Part shown: positions 9,476-17,662 of the stretch, in pieces
Position numbering within the stretch: position 1 is the stretch's first letter
Layout of the letters: every line of letters starts with the position of its first letter
NCBI GenBank assembly: GCA_963726665.1
Contig: CAVSDW010000009.1
Location: 72,903 to 136,902 of the forward strand
Direction: 5' to 3'
Origin: RPQJ01 sp963726665
GTDB taxonomy: Bacteria > Pseudomonadota > Gammaproteobacteria > Steroidobacterales > Steroidobacteraceae
Length of the DNA: 64,000 bases
The notes under the pieces: generated by a model
What the model was told of the DNA's origin: nothing
What the model saw: only the letters and a program-made list of their open reading frames with translations
The model's database searches: none
Made by a program: the position numbers and the translations under genes

Positions 9476-12328
9476 ATGCAACGGCCACTGCGGGTGGGAG
9501 ACGCCACGAACAAGAATATGTCGCCAGTTCGGCCAATAGACGATGGCGTGAACAAGCGTGAGGAGTTCGGCGCGGGCTGGACCGGCGCGGTTTCCGTTGC
9601 GCTGGTCGCCTACGTTGTCGTAGCGATCCTGGTGAACCTCCTCGACGGCAGCGGGTGGCCCGCCGTCGACATCTTCAACCTGTACTCCGACTCGGTCGCG
9701 AGTATCGTCGTGACCATCCTCGCGGGGGCTGCAGCCCGCCGCACCTCCGACCAGGCGGCACGACGTACCTGGTGGCTGCTTACGGCGGCGCTCGGTGTCT
9801 ACAGTGCCGGCAACCTGCTGAATTCGACCTACTGGCTGTTCGACATCGATCCCTTCCCGTCGATCGGCGACGTGTTCTTCCTTTGCTTCTATCCGCTGGT
9901 CTTCGCCGCGGTACTGACGGTCATCCGCGCCGCTGCCGTTCGCGTCCAATGGGCCCGGCTCGGGCTCGACACGGTCATTCTCATGCTGGGCTTCGGCGCA
10001 TTCTTCTGGTTCTGCGTCATCGCGCCCACCGCAGCCGCCCAGCGTGACCCGGACGTGCTCAAGTACGTGCTGGCGCAGAGCTACATCGGCCTCAACTGCG
10101 TCATGCTGCTGATATTCGGTGTCCTGCTGATGCACTCCGGCGCCACGCCGATCCCCCGCCGCGTGGTGATGCTGCTCACCCTCGGTTTCTCGTGCATGTC
10201 GCTGGCCGACATCGTCTGGGCCATGTCGAAGGTGGACGGCAGTTATGCCCCGGGCAGCGTCTCCGATGCGATCTACCTGTCGTGCTACATCTGGCTCACA
10301 GCCGCCGCACGCGAACAGGTTCGCGGTGCTCCCGCCGCGCGGCGCGCCCCCGGCGCGCTCAGCCTCGCGCTCATGCAGGGAATGCCATACATCGCGATGA
10401 TGACGTCGTTCCTGGTGATGGTCTACGTCGAAAGCAGCACTGCCGCGAGCCCCGTGAACTTCATGACCGTCGTCATCTTCGTGCTGACCTCGCTCGTCAT
10501 GGTGCGCCAGGGCGTGCTCTCGCGCGACGACGCGGTGCTGCGGGAGCGCCGGGCCGCCGGCATCGTCGAGGCTCGCTACGCGTCCCTGATCAAGAACGCC
10601 TCCGACGTGATCGTGATCACCGACGCCGACGGCCACCTCCAGTTCGCGTCGGGCGCCGCCGAGCGCACCTTTGCGATTCCGGCGGACGACCTGGTGGGAC
10701 GCAATATCCTCGACCTGTGGGCCGACGGAGACCGCGAGCGGCTGACCGCATTCCTTGCCGAGGTGGCCGCAACGCGCGGCCGCGTCATTGGCCCGATCGA
10801 GTCGGTGGTCGAGAGCGGCGACCGACGCAGCACCCTCGAGTGCGTCGGCAGCAACCTGATGGACGACACGGCGATTGCCGGGCTCGCGCTCAACTTCCGC
10901 GACGTGAGCGAGCGCAAGGCGCTGGAAGAGCAGCTGCGCAAGCTCGCATTCCACGACCCTCTGACGCTGCTTGCCAACCGGAGCCTGTTCTGGAATCGCG
11001 TCGAGCATGCGCTGGCGCTCGCCCAGCGCACGGAGCAGCATGTTGCGGTGATGTTCCTGGACCTCGACAACTTCAAGAACATCAACGACTCCCTGGGGCA
11101 CGATGCCGGGGACCGGCTGCTCCAGGCGGCAGCGCAGCGGCTGGTCAAGTCGACCCGGCCGTCCGATACCGTTGCACGCCTCGGTGGCGACGAATTCGCG
11201 ATTCTCCTGGAAGGGATCCGCAGCGAGTCGGACGTCGAACGCATCGCAACGCCGATCACCGCGGCGTTCAACAAGCCGCTGCTGCTCGATGGCAGGGAAA
11301 CCGAATCGACCGCCAGCATCGGCGTCGCCTGCTCGCGCCCCGGTGACGATGCCGAACAGCTGCTTCGCAACGCCGACATCGCCATGTACAACGCGAAAGC
11401 GGCCGGTAAGGCCCGCTTCGCGATGTTCAAGCCACAGATGCAGGAACAGCTGCACGACCGGCTGCGGCTTGAGCAGGATATTGATCTTGCGCTGGCGCGA
11501 CGGGAGTTCTTCGTCGAGTTCCAGCCGGTCGTCGACCTGACCAGCCGCGAGCTGCTCGGTGTCGAGGCCCTGGTGCGGTGGAATCATCCGCAGCGCGGCA
11601 TCGTCATGCCCAGCGACTTCATTTCGATCGCCGAAGATTCAGGCCGGATCATCGAACTCGGACGTCGGGTGCTCGTCGACGCGTGCACCCGGATCCGGGA
11701 GTGGAGCGAGTCGGTCACGGCCGGCAATGGACTGCGCGTGGCGATCAACATTTCGGGACGCCACCTGCAGCAGGGAAACCTGGTTGCGGACGTGCGCCAC
11801 GCGCTCGCGGTGTCGGGCCTCGACCCGGGCAACCTCGTGATCGAGCTGACCGAGAGCACGATCATGCAGAACACCGAGGCCAACCTGGAACGATTCCGCG
11901 AGTTGAAGGCGCTCGGGGTCCGGCTCGCCATCGACGACTTCGGCATGGGCTACTCGTCCCTGTCCTACCTGCATCGATTCCCGATCGACATCCTGAAGAT
12001 CGATCGTGCGTTCGTCAGCCGGCTGACCGAGCAGGATGGAGGCCCGGAGCTTGCGCGCGCGGTCGTGATGCTCGGCACCACGCTTGGACTCGAGACCGTC
12101 GCGGAAGGCATCGAGAACGAGGACCAGGTGGCGACACTGCTGGACCTCGGCTGTGTCGCGGGGCAGGGATTCCTGTTCGCGAAATCGACCTCGCTCGAGA
12201 TCGTGGAGAAGACGCCGTTCATGGCGCGCCGCGCACGACTGCGGACGGAACGCGCTGCCAGCGTCGATCTCACCGCCACCGGTCGCTATCGAACTGCGGA
12301 CCTGTGGCCTCGCTCGGCGGCGGGCTGA
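9476..12328 (+). CDS. Membrane PAS-GGDEF-EAL protein (cyclic-di-GMP turnover)
   Basis: About 950 residues. Roughly the first 340 residues hold eight or nine hydrophobic segments (for example SVALVAYVVVAILVNLL and MLLTLGFSCMSLADIVW). A PAS domain follows (YASLIKNASDVIVITDADGHL), then GGDEF with intact RLGGDEFAILLEG, then EAL with LLGVEALVRWNHP and AIDDFGMGYSSLSYL. Both catalytic signatures look intact, so diguanylate cyclase and phosphodiesterase activities are both possible; the net direction cannot be read. The start is uncertain: ATG at 9476 or 9518, neither with a strong ribosome site; the frame is open further upstream but looks non-coding. It converges with the PBP7 gene. Confidence 0.85.
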   Translation: MQRPLRVGDATNKNMSPVRPIDDGVNKREEFGAGWTGAVSVALVAYVVVAILVNLLDGSGWPAVDIFNLYSDSVASIVVTILAGAAARRTSDQAARRTWWLLTAALGVYSAGNLLNSTYWLFDIDPFPSIGDVFFLCFYPLVFAAVLTVIRAAAVRVQWARLGLDTVILMLGFGAFFWFCVIAPTAAAQRDPDVLKYVLAQSYIGLNCVMLLIFGVLLMHSGATPIPRRVVMLLTLGFSCMSLADIVWAMSKVDGSYAPGSVSDAIYLSCYIWLTAAAREQVRGAPAARRAPGALSLALMQGMPYIAMMTSFLVMVYVESSTAASPVNFMTVVIFVLTSLVMVRQGVLSRDDAVLRERRAAGIVEARYASLIKNASDVIVITDADGHLQFASGAAERTFAIPADDLVGRNILDLWADGDRERLTAFLAEVAATRGRVIGPIESVVESGDRRSTLECVGSNLMDDTAIAGLALNFRDVSERKALEEQLRKLAFHDPLTLLANRSLFWNRVEHALALAQRTEQHVAVMFLDLDNFKNINDSLGHDAGDRLLQAAAQRLVKSTRPSDTVARLGGDEFAILLEGIRSESDVERIATPITAAFNKPLLLDGRETESTASIGVACSRPGDDAEQLLRNADIAMYNAKAAGKARFAMFKPQMQEQLHDRLRLEQDIDLALARREFFVEFQPVVDLTSRELLGVEALVRWNHPQRGIVMPSDFISIAEDSGRIIELGRRVLVDACTRIREWSESVTAGNGLRVAINISGRHLQQGNLVADVRHALAVSGLDPGNLVIELTESTIMQNTEANLERFRELKALGVRLAIDDFGMGYSSLSYLHRFPIDILKIDRAFVSRLTEQDGGPELARAVVMLGTTLGLETVAEGIENEDQVATLLDLGCVAGQGFLFAKSTSLEIVEKTPFMARRARLRTERAASVDLTATGRYRTADLWPRSAAG

Positions 12329-12349
12329 TACGGAGTCTTCCGGTCGTCC

Positions 12350-13210
12350 CTAGCCCGCAGTGTGCGGGCTGCCCGACTCCATCCAGTCGCGGACGCGGTT
12401 TGCATCGCCGATGCGCGTGAGCTTGCCCCAGGAGTTGAGCAGGATGATGACCACGTCGCGGCCATCAATGACCGCCTGCATCACCAGGCAGCGGCCGGCT
12501 TCGGCGTTGTAGCCTGTCTTCTGCACCCTGACCTGCCAGTCGGGCTTCTTGACCAGTGAGTTGGTGCTGCGGTACTCGACCGCCCGCCCCCTGATGTACA
12601 CGGTGTGATCAGGATCGGTCGAATACTGACGGATCGTCGGGTTCGCCGCCGCCGCCCGCACCAGCTTGGCGAGGTCCGCAGGGCTCGAGACGTTGTCGCT
12701 CGAAAGCCCGGTCGGCTCGACGAAACGCGCCGTCTTCATGCCGAGGGACTTCGCCTTGTCGTTCATGGCGCGCACACAAGCCTGCATGCCGCCCGGATAC
12801 GTCCGGCAAAGCGCGTGTGCTGCCCGATTTTCGGACGACATCAACGCGAGGTGGACGAGGTCGGCCCGGCTCAGCCTGGCGCCCGGCGCGAGGCGCGAGT
12901 TGCTGCCCGGGGTTTCCCGCACGTCGTCACGCGTGATGGTGATCATCTCGGTCATCGGTTGGCCCGCCCCGAGCACCACCAGGGTCGTCACCAGCTTGGT
13001 GATGGAGGCAATCGGCGCGGCGATCCCCTCGTTGCGCGCCGCCAGCACCTTCGAGCCCGACTCATCGAAGATGTAGAAGGCGTTCGAGCGCAGGTCCGGG
13101 TTGGATCGGGGCTTCGACTGGACCCTGGCTGAGGCCACGGCGGACGCCGAAGAGAGCGTCGCCAACAGGCACAACGCCATCGTCATCGATTGGATCTTCC
13201 GACGTCGCAT
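12350..13210 (-). CDS. pbpG: D-alanyl-D-alanine endopeptidase, PBP7/PbpG type
   Basis: 286 residues with a basic start MRRRKIQ and a signal peptide (hydrophobic MTMALCLLATLSSASAVASA). The serine beta-lactam-sensitive motifs are complete: SITK (SxxK), SEN (SxN) and KTG. Family knowledge: it cleaves peptidoglycan cross-links in the periplasm. The ATG at 13210 is chosen because the signal peptide begins there. It converges with the GGDEF-EAL gene, leaving 21 bp between stops, and lies 148 bp downstream of arsM; it is probably not part of the arsenic response. Confidence 0.85.
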   Translation of the reverse strand: MRRRKIQSMTMALCLLATLSSASAVASARVQSKPRSNPDLRSNAFYIFDESGSKVLAARNEGIAAPIASITKLVTTLVVLGAGQPMTEMITITRDDVRETPGSNSRLAPGARLSRADLVHLALMSSENRAAHALCRTYPGGMQACVRAMNDKAKSLGMKTARFVEPTGLSSDNVSSPADLAKLVRAAAANPTIRQYSTDPDHTVYIRGRAVEYRSTNSLVKKPDWQVRVQKTGYNAEAGRCLVMQAVIDGRDVVIILLNSWGKLTRIGDANRVRDWMESGSPHTAG

Positions 13211-13358
13211 CAAGAGTTCGCCCGCCTGCCTCTGTGTTCGAACCACGCCGACCGGCAATTGCCGCGCCGGGCCTGGGCGGCGCGAAGCTTACCCTTTCGC
13301 GAAACTATCGTCACGGGGCCCGTGCGCTCAACCCCGCGGGCAAAGACCCGGGGATGCG

Positions 13359-14186
13359 TCACGGTTTTGGCGCACCGGGCTTCTCCGCTCTCACGAAGGC
13401 GCTCATGAACTTGCCGTTGACCTGCGGTCCGATGATGGCAGGATCGAGCCCGTTGGCGGCCATGAACTCCCTGGCATCCTCGACTCCGTAGAGCCGCGTG
13501 GGCTCGACGTCGATCTTCACGAAACCCGCCGCCGACAGCTTCTCGCGATACACCTGCTCGTCGAGAGCACCCGCGACGCAACCGACCCAGGCGAGAACGC
13601 TCTGCCGGATCTCGGGCCGGATCTCTCCCCGGGTGACGACATCGGACACCGCAAAGCGGCCGCCTGGCCTAAGCACGCGAAACGCTTCACGCAGCACCTG
13701 GTCCTTGTCTGCAGACAGGTTGATGACGCAGTTCGAGATGACCACGTCGACAGAGGCGTCCGGCAGCGGGATGTGCTCGATCTCGCCCTTCAGAAACTCG
13801 ACGTTGACCGCGCCGGCCTTGCGCTTGTTCTGGTTCGCGAGTGCCAGCATGTCGTCCGTCATGTCCAGTCCGTAGGCCTTGCCGGCCGGCCCGACCCGCT
13901 TCGCCGACAGCAGCACGTCGATGCCACCGCCCGAGCCGAGGTCGAGCACGACCTCGCCCGGTTTCAGCTCGGCGAGCGCAGTCGGGTTCCCGCAGCCCAG
14001 GGACGCGAGCACCGCCGCCTCGGGCAGGTCGCTGGTCTGCGCCGAGTCGTACAGGTTGGCCGTGATCGGATCTGCGCCGGCAGGTGCAACTCCGCAGCAG
14101 GACCCCTCCGCCTTGATCGCAATGACCCTGCGCGCCGCCTCACCGTACCGTTCCTTCACGATTTCCTTGATGTCGGTGCTGCTCAT
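13359..14186 (-). CDS. arsM: Arsenite S-adenosylmethionine methyltransferase ArsM
   Basis: 275 residues. SAM-binding LDLGSGGGIDVLLSAKRV and GLDMTDDML are followed by the ArsM signature SNCVINLSADKD. Cysteines at about 30/31, 65, 153 and 203 match the four conserved cysteines that bind As(III) during methylation; the 153-203 spacing of 50 equals that of characterised algal ArsM. It converts arsenite to methylated, partly volatile products. It is the last gene of arsR-arsC-acr3-arsM, 20 bp behind acr3. An AGGAG-like site precedes the ATG at 14186; the open frame upstream is an acr3 shadow. Confidence 0.9.
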   Translation of the reverse strand: MSSTDIKEIVKERYGEAARRVIAIKAEGSCCGVAPAGADPITANLYDSAQTSDLPEAAVLASLGCGNPTALAELKPGEVVLDLGSGGGIDVLLSAKRVGPAGKAYGLDMTDDMLALANQNKRKAGAVNVEFLKGEIEHIPLPDASVDVVISNCVINLSADKDQVLREAFRVLRPGGRFAVSDVVTRGEIRPEIRQSVLAWVGCVAGALDEQVYREKLSAAGFVKIDVEPTRLYGVEDAREFMAANGLDPAIIGPQVNGKFMSAFVRAEKPGAPKP

Positions 14187-14206
14187 CGTGTTCTCCTCGT
14201 GTTGCC

Positions 14207-15280
14207 TCAGGTTCCGGCCGGCACCTGCCTGGCTCCGGCACCGCTGAACCAGCGGCGCTGCAGACGGAGCGAGACGTTGACCAGCGCGATCATCACCGGG
14301 ACTTCCACCAGTGGACCGATGACGGCTGCAAACGCCGCCCCGGAGTTGATTCCATACACAGCGACGGCCACCGCGATTGCAAGCTCGAAGTTGTTGCTCG
14401 CGGCCGTGAAGGACAGCGTCGCGCACTTCGGGTAGTTGGCGCCGGAGCGCCGTCCCATTGCGAACGACACCAGGAACATCACGACGAAGTAGATCAGCAA
14501 CGGGATCGCGATGCGCACGACATCCATCGGGATCGTGACGATCAGCTTGCCCTTGAGGCTGAACATCACGACGATCGTGAAGAGCAGCGCCACCAGCGTG
14601 ATCGGGCTGATCATCGGGACGAAGTGCTGGTGATACCAGTCCCTGCTGACGAAACGCAGCATCACCACGCGCGTGAGCACACCGGCGATGCACGGTATAC
14701 CGAGGTAGATGAACACGCTCTTTGCGATCTGCGCGATCGAGATGTCGACGACCGACCCGTGAAGGCCGAACATCGGCGGCAGTACGGTGACGAAGATCCA
14801 CGCGTAGAGGCTGTAGAACAGCACCTGGAAGATGGAGTTGAACGCCACCAGCCCGGCTGCGTACTCGGTCGATCCGCCCGCCAGCTCGTTCCACACGATG
14901 ACCATGGCAATGCAGCGAGCCAGCCCGATCAGGATCAGGCCCGCCATGTACTCGGGCTTGTCGTGCAGGAACGTGATCGCGAGCACGAACATCAGGACCG
15001 GCCCGACCAGCCAGTTCTGCACCAGCGAAAGCGTGAGGACCTTGCGGTCCCGGAATACGTCAGGCAGGTCCTCGTAACGCACCTTGGCGAAAGGCGGGTA
15101 CATCATCAGGATGAGCCCCAGCGCAATCGGCACGTTCGTGGTGCCGACGCTGAACGAGTCGACGAACGCCTCCACGTCCGGGACGAACCAGCCGATGCCG
15201 ATGCCGAGCGCCATGGCGGAAAAGATCCAGACCGTCAGGTACCGATCCAGGAAAGAGAGCCTGCTTGCGACCGTGCTCAT
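14207..15280 (-). CDS. acr3: ACR3-family arsenite efflux permease
   Basis: 357 residues with about ten transmembrane helices. It begins LSFLDRYLTVWIFSAM and contains the functionally essential cysteine block GLARCIAMVIVWN and the C-terminal ATLSFTAASNNFELAIAVAV signature of ACR3 carriers. The protein extrudes As(III) across the inner membrane using the proton gradient. It sits between arsC and arsM in one minus-strand operon with gaps of 11 and 20 bp. Confidence 0.92.
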   Translation of the reverse strand: MSTVASRLSFLDRYLTVWIFSAMALGIGIGWFVPDVEAFVDSFSVGTTNVPIALGLILMMYPPFAKVRYEDLPDVFRDRKVLTLSLVQNWLVGPVLMFVLAITFLHDKPEYMAGLILIGLARCIAMVIVWNELAGGSTEYAAGLVAFNSIFQVLFYSLYAWIFVTVLPPMFGLHGSVVDISIAQIAKSVFIYLGIPCIAGVLTRVVMLRFVSRDWYHQHFVPMISPITLVALLFTIVVMFSLKGKLIVTIPMDVVRIAIPLLIYFVVMFLVSFAMGRRSGANYPKCATLSFTAASNNFELAIAVAVAVYGINSGAAFAAVIGPLVEVPVMIALVNVSLRLQRRWFSGAGARQVPAGT

Positions 15281-15291
15281 GAGAATCGACC

Positions 15292-15786
15292 CTAGGAGCG
15301 CGATATACCGAGAAGCGAAGCCTGCAACGCCGCGTCATCCATCGACTCGAGCGGCAATCCAAGCAGCTGCAGCATCCGGTAGCCGATGGCCTGGCGGGTA
15401 AGGTCGAACGCCGCGCGCCGGGCGGCTTCGTCGCCCGGTGCATTGGACGGGTCCGGATAGCCCCAGTGAACCTTCACGGGACTGCCGGGCCAGATCGGGC
15501 AGACCTCGCTGGCGGCGCTGTCGCAGACCGTGATCACGATGCGCATCCGTGGGGCGTCCGCGCCGGAGAACTCGTCCCAGCTCTTGCTGCGCACACCCGC
15601 GGTCGAGACGCCGGCGTCGGCAAGCACCGCCAACGCCAGCGGGTTGATCCGGCCGCTCGGTGCGCTGCCGGCGCTGTGGGCGCGCACATCGGCGCCAAGG
15701 CGTCGCGCATGGTGGTTCAGCATCGCCTCGGACAGGACGCTTCGGGCCGAGTTGTGCGTGCACAGGATCAGTACGTTCGTGGTCAT
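15292..15786 (-). CDS. arsC: Arsenate reductase ArsC, low-molecular-weight phosphatase type
   Basis: 164 residues. The phosphate-binding loop CTHNSARS starts at Cys9 (Cx5R). Further cysteines at 88 (TVCDSA) and 96 (EVCPIW) are placed for the three-cysteine relay of thioredoxin-coupled arsenate reductases. It reduces As(V) to As(III) for export by ACR3 or methylation by ArsM. It lies 10 bp behind arsR and 11 bp before acr3. About 30 residues longer than the staphylococcal enzyme, mainly at the C-terminus (YRMLQLLGLPLESMDD), which is common in proteobacterial members. Confidence 0.9.
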   Translation of the reverse strand: MTTNVLILCTHNSARSVLSEAMLNHHARRLGADVRAHSAGSAPSGRINPLALAVLADAGVSTAGVRSKSWDEFSGADAPRMRIVITVCDSAASEVCPIWPGSPVKVHWGYPDPSNAPGDEAARRAAFDLTRQAIGYRMLQLLGLPLESMDDAALQASLLGISRS

Positions 15787-15796
15787 GGGTGGCGAC

Positions 15797-16120
15797 TCAG
15801 CATTTGCGGGCCGCCTGGACGGGAGTCGCGCATGGCTCCCCCTGGCAGCAGTTCTCCGTCAGGTACGCGAGCAGGTCGTTCATCCGCTGGAAATCCGCGC
15901 GATAGATCAGGTGGCGGCCGCTGCGCTCCTGCGTGATGAGCCCTGCGTTCAGCAGTTCCTTGAGGTGGAACGACAGCGTTGCCGGCGACACCTTCACGCG
16001 CTTCGAGATCGCGGTCGGCGTCGAGCCCGCGCTGCCCGCAACCACCAGGGCCCGGAAGACCCCCAGGCGGTGTTCCTGCGAAAGGGCCGCGAGCGATTGC
16101 AGGACGGTCGTCGCTTTCAT
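15797..16120 (-). CDS. arsR: ArsR-family arsenic-responsive repressor
   Basis: 107 residues, winged helix. KATTVLQSLAALSQEHRLGVFRALV opens the domain and PATLSFHLKELLNAGLI is the recognition helix. The classic ELCVCDL metal site on helix 3 is absent. Instead a C-terminal ENCC plus GEPC and a terminal Cys could bind As(III), as in the C-terminal-site ArsR subgroup. First gene of arsR-arsC-acr3-arsM. No Shine-Dalgarno lies upstream; a perfect 16-bp palindrome begins three bases before the start codon, so the mRNA may be leaderless and autoregulated by promoter occlusion. Confidence 0.88.
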   Translation of the reverse strand: MKATTVLQSLAALSQEHRLGVFRALVVAGSAGSTPTAISKRVKVSPATLSFHLKELLNAGLITQERSGRHLIYRADFQRMNDLLAYLTENCCQGEPCATPVQAARKC

Positions 16121-16122
16121 AT

Positions 16123-16138
16123 TTCGATGATCATCGAA
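16123..16138. promoter_or_regulatory. ArsR operator palindrome at the ars promoter
   Basis: TTCGATGATCATCGAA is a perfect 16-bp inverted repeat, separated from the arsR start codon by two bases. Perfect dyads of this AT-cored form are typical ArsR targets. A second 10-bp palindrome, TGGACGTCCA, lies just upstream at 16139-16148. No convincing -35 box is visible, so the exact transcription start is unknown. Confidence 0.7.
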
Positions 16139-16347
16139 TGGACGTCCAGTGTACCCGGCAGCGTGCCGGTCGGCATAGTGGCTTCTGCGTACCCATGGGG
16201 CCCGCCGCTGCCGGCGCGGAACGGACCGCGGCCGGCCAAGCGAAGCGACTCCCCCGCCGCTCCCGCTTCTTGACCCACCGAACTGTCCAGTCAAGAATCC
16301 GGCGCTGACGAAGTCACCGCCACGCTCGCCGCCTTGCAGGATTCGAC

Positions 16348-17601
16348 ATGAGCCGCTCGACATCGATGCTGCGAGACGGGCTCATTTCACTGGCCATCAC
16401 CGTGGCACTGCTCACGGTCATCAACTTCCTGATGGTTGCCTTCGCCCCGCGTGTATTCACGCAGCCCTATTTCCCGCGGACATTCCTGAAATACGTCGAT
16501 CCCTGCTACCAGACCATCTATCACAGCACGCACGGCGAGACCTTCGAGGACTGGGTTGCCGTCGTGGGCGATTCCTATGCCGCGGGATCCGGGGACGAGT
16601 TCCTGGGTCGCAAACGCGATTACGGGATCTTTCCCAAGCTCCGGTCACTCACCCATGGCAATTATTTCGTCTTTGGGCGCGGTGGCTTCGGGAGCATCAA
16701 CGCCGCGAAGGAACTGAAGCTGTGCATGAGCATGTTCCAGGACTCCTTTCTTCTTCCACGCGTCGAGAAGCCGAAGGCATTGCTGTTCGCGTTCTACGAG
16801 GGCAATGACCTGAACAACAACGTCAATCACCTGCGCCGCGCCAGGGAGGGCGAATCCGTCGCACTGTTCGTCCAGAACCAGATATCCCATCCCGACGGCG
16901 AGCGGCGGCGAAGAATGGAGGCGCACTTCCCTCTCTTTGACCTGCTTTCGGGAGAGATCTCGAGGCTCGGTCGCGCGGTGTCGGGAAGCGGAAAGGGCGG
17001 TTCCAGGAAATCACAGGAAGATGACGGCGATGGCGGACAAGAGGGAGCATCTGGCGCCGCGGAGAACCCGGTCGTGCCTGCGACTCCCGGGCCTGTACAG
17101 CGCAACCATGCACTCGTCGGCCATCAGGTCCGCCCGTTCCCAAGGAATCCGCAGGGTGCGGCAACCGAACTGGCGGGCCATCTGGATGTTCCATTGCAGG
17201 TCTTTTACGAATCGGTACTGGCCTTGAGTCGATACCTTCCCGACACTCCGGTCACTATTGTCTATTTGCCATCGGCAGCCACGATTTATGAGTGGCAGGA
17301 CCCCATTCGCATCGAGACTTACCACACGAAGCGTCCTGTCTTCACGACCACCCGGGACAACGCGATCCAGAGTCGACTGATCCGGCAGTCGATCGCCGAC
17401 TTCGCCGACAGACATCACTTCGGGTTTGTCGACCCAACCGCAAACCTCCAGTCCGCGGCCCGGGCGGAATTCATCCACGGGCCCAGGGATTGGAATCACT
17501 TGAATGCCGCAGGCTACTGGGTCGTCGCCAATGCACTCGCAAGGTCGCCTGCTGCAGCGCCGTCACCTGGCAGAGCACCTGCCGGGACCGGCACTCCATA
17601 G
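16348..17601 (+). CDS. SGNH/GDSL hydrolase-like membrane-anchored protein
   Basis: 417 residues. An N-terminal transmembrane anchor (about 10-33, LISLAITVALLTVINFLMVAF) precedes an SGNH fold: block I VVGDSYAAGSG (Ser nucleophile), block III-like YEGNDLNNN, and block V DWNHLNAAGYW with the Asp-x-x-His pair. Catalysis as an esterase or acyltransferase of a surface glycan is plausible, acting on the periplasmic side. A Gly/Ser/Glu-rich low-complexity stretch (about 215-245) interrupts the fold. It converges with the carbamoyltransferase/DUF5989/SxtJ set; SGNH proteins often accompany those genes. Confidence 0.72.
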   Translation: MSRSTSMLRDGLISLAITVALLTVINFLMVAFAPRVFTQPYFPRTFLKYVDPCYQTIYHSTHGETFEDWVAVVGDSYAAGSGDEFLGRKRDYGIFPKLRSLTHGNYFVFGRGGFGSINAAKELKLCMSMFQDSFLLPRVEKPKALLFAFYEGNDLNNNVNHLRRAREGESVALFVQNQISHPDGERRRRMEAHFPLFDLLSGEISRLGRAVSGSGKGGSRKSQEDDGDGGQEGASGAAENPVVPATPGPVQRNHALVGHQVRPFPRNPQGAATELAGHLDVPLQVFYESVLALSRYLPDTPVTIVYLPSAATIYEWQDPIRIETYHTKRPVFTTTRDNAIQSRLIRQSIADFADRHHFGFVDPTANLQSAARAEFIHGPRDWNHLNAAGYWVVANALARSPAAAPSPGRAPAGTGTP

Positions 17602-17622
17602 CCCCGCGTGAGCTGGGTTCGA

Positions 17623-17641
17623 GGACGCCGCTCCGGCGTCC
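17623..17641. terminator. Stem-loop between convergent genes
   Basis: GGACGCCG, loop CTC, CGGCGTCC: a perfect 8-bp stem 22 bp past the SGNH stop and 22 bp before the carbamoyltransferase stop. There is no T-run, so a bidirectional or Rho-assisted terminator is an inference. Confidence 0.4.
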
Positions 17642-17662
17642 ACATCCGCAGCGGATGCGCGT

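Noticed and set aside
13101..14435. 444-codon plus-strand open frame
   Set aside because: Antisense of arsM, acr3 and the PBP7 gene; Arg/His-rich composition without any recognisable domain.
16900..17250. Possible frameshift in the middle of the SGNH gene
   Set aside because: The low-complexity Gly/Ser/Glu stretch looked out of frame, but no other frame gives better protein and both flanking SGNH blocks share one frame.
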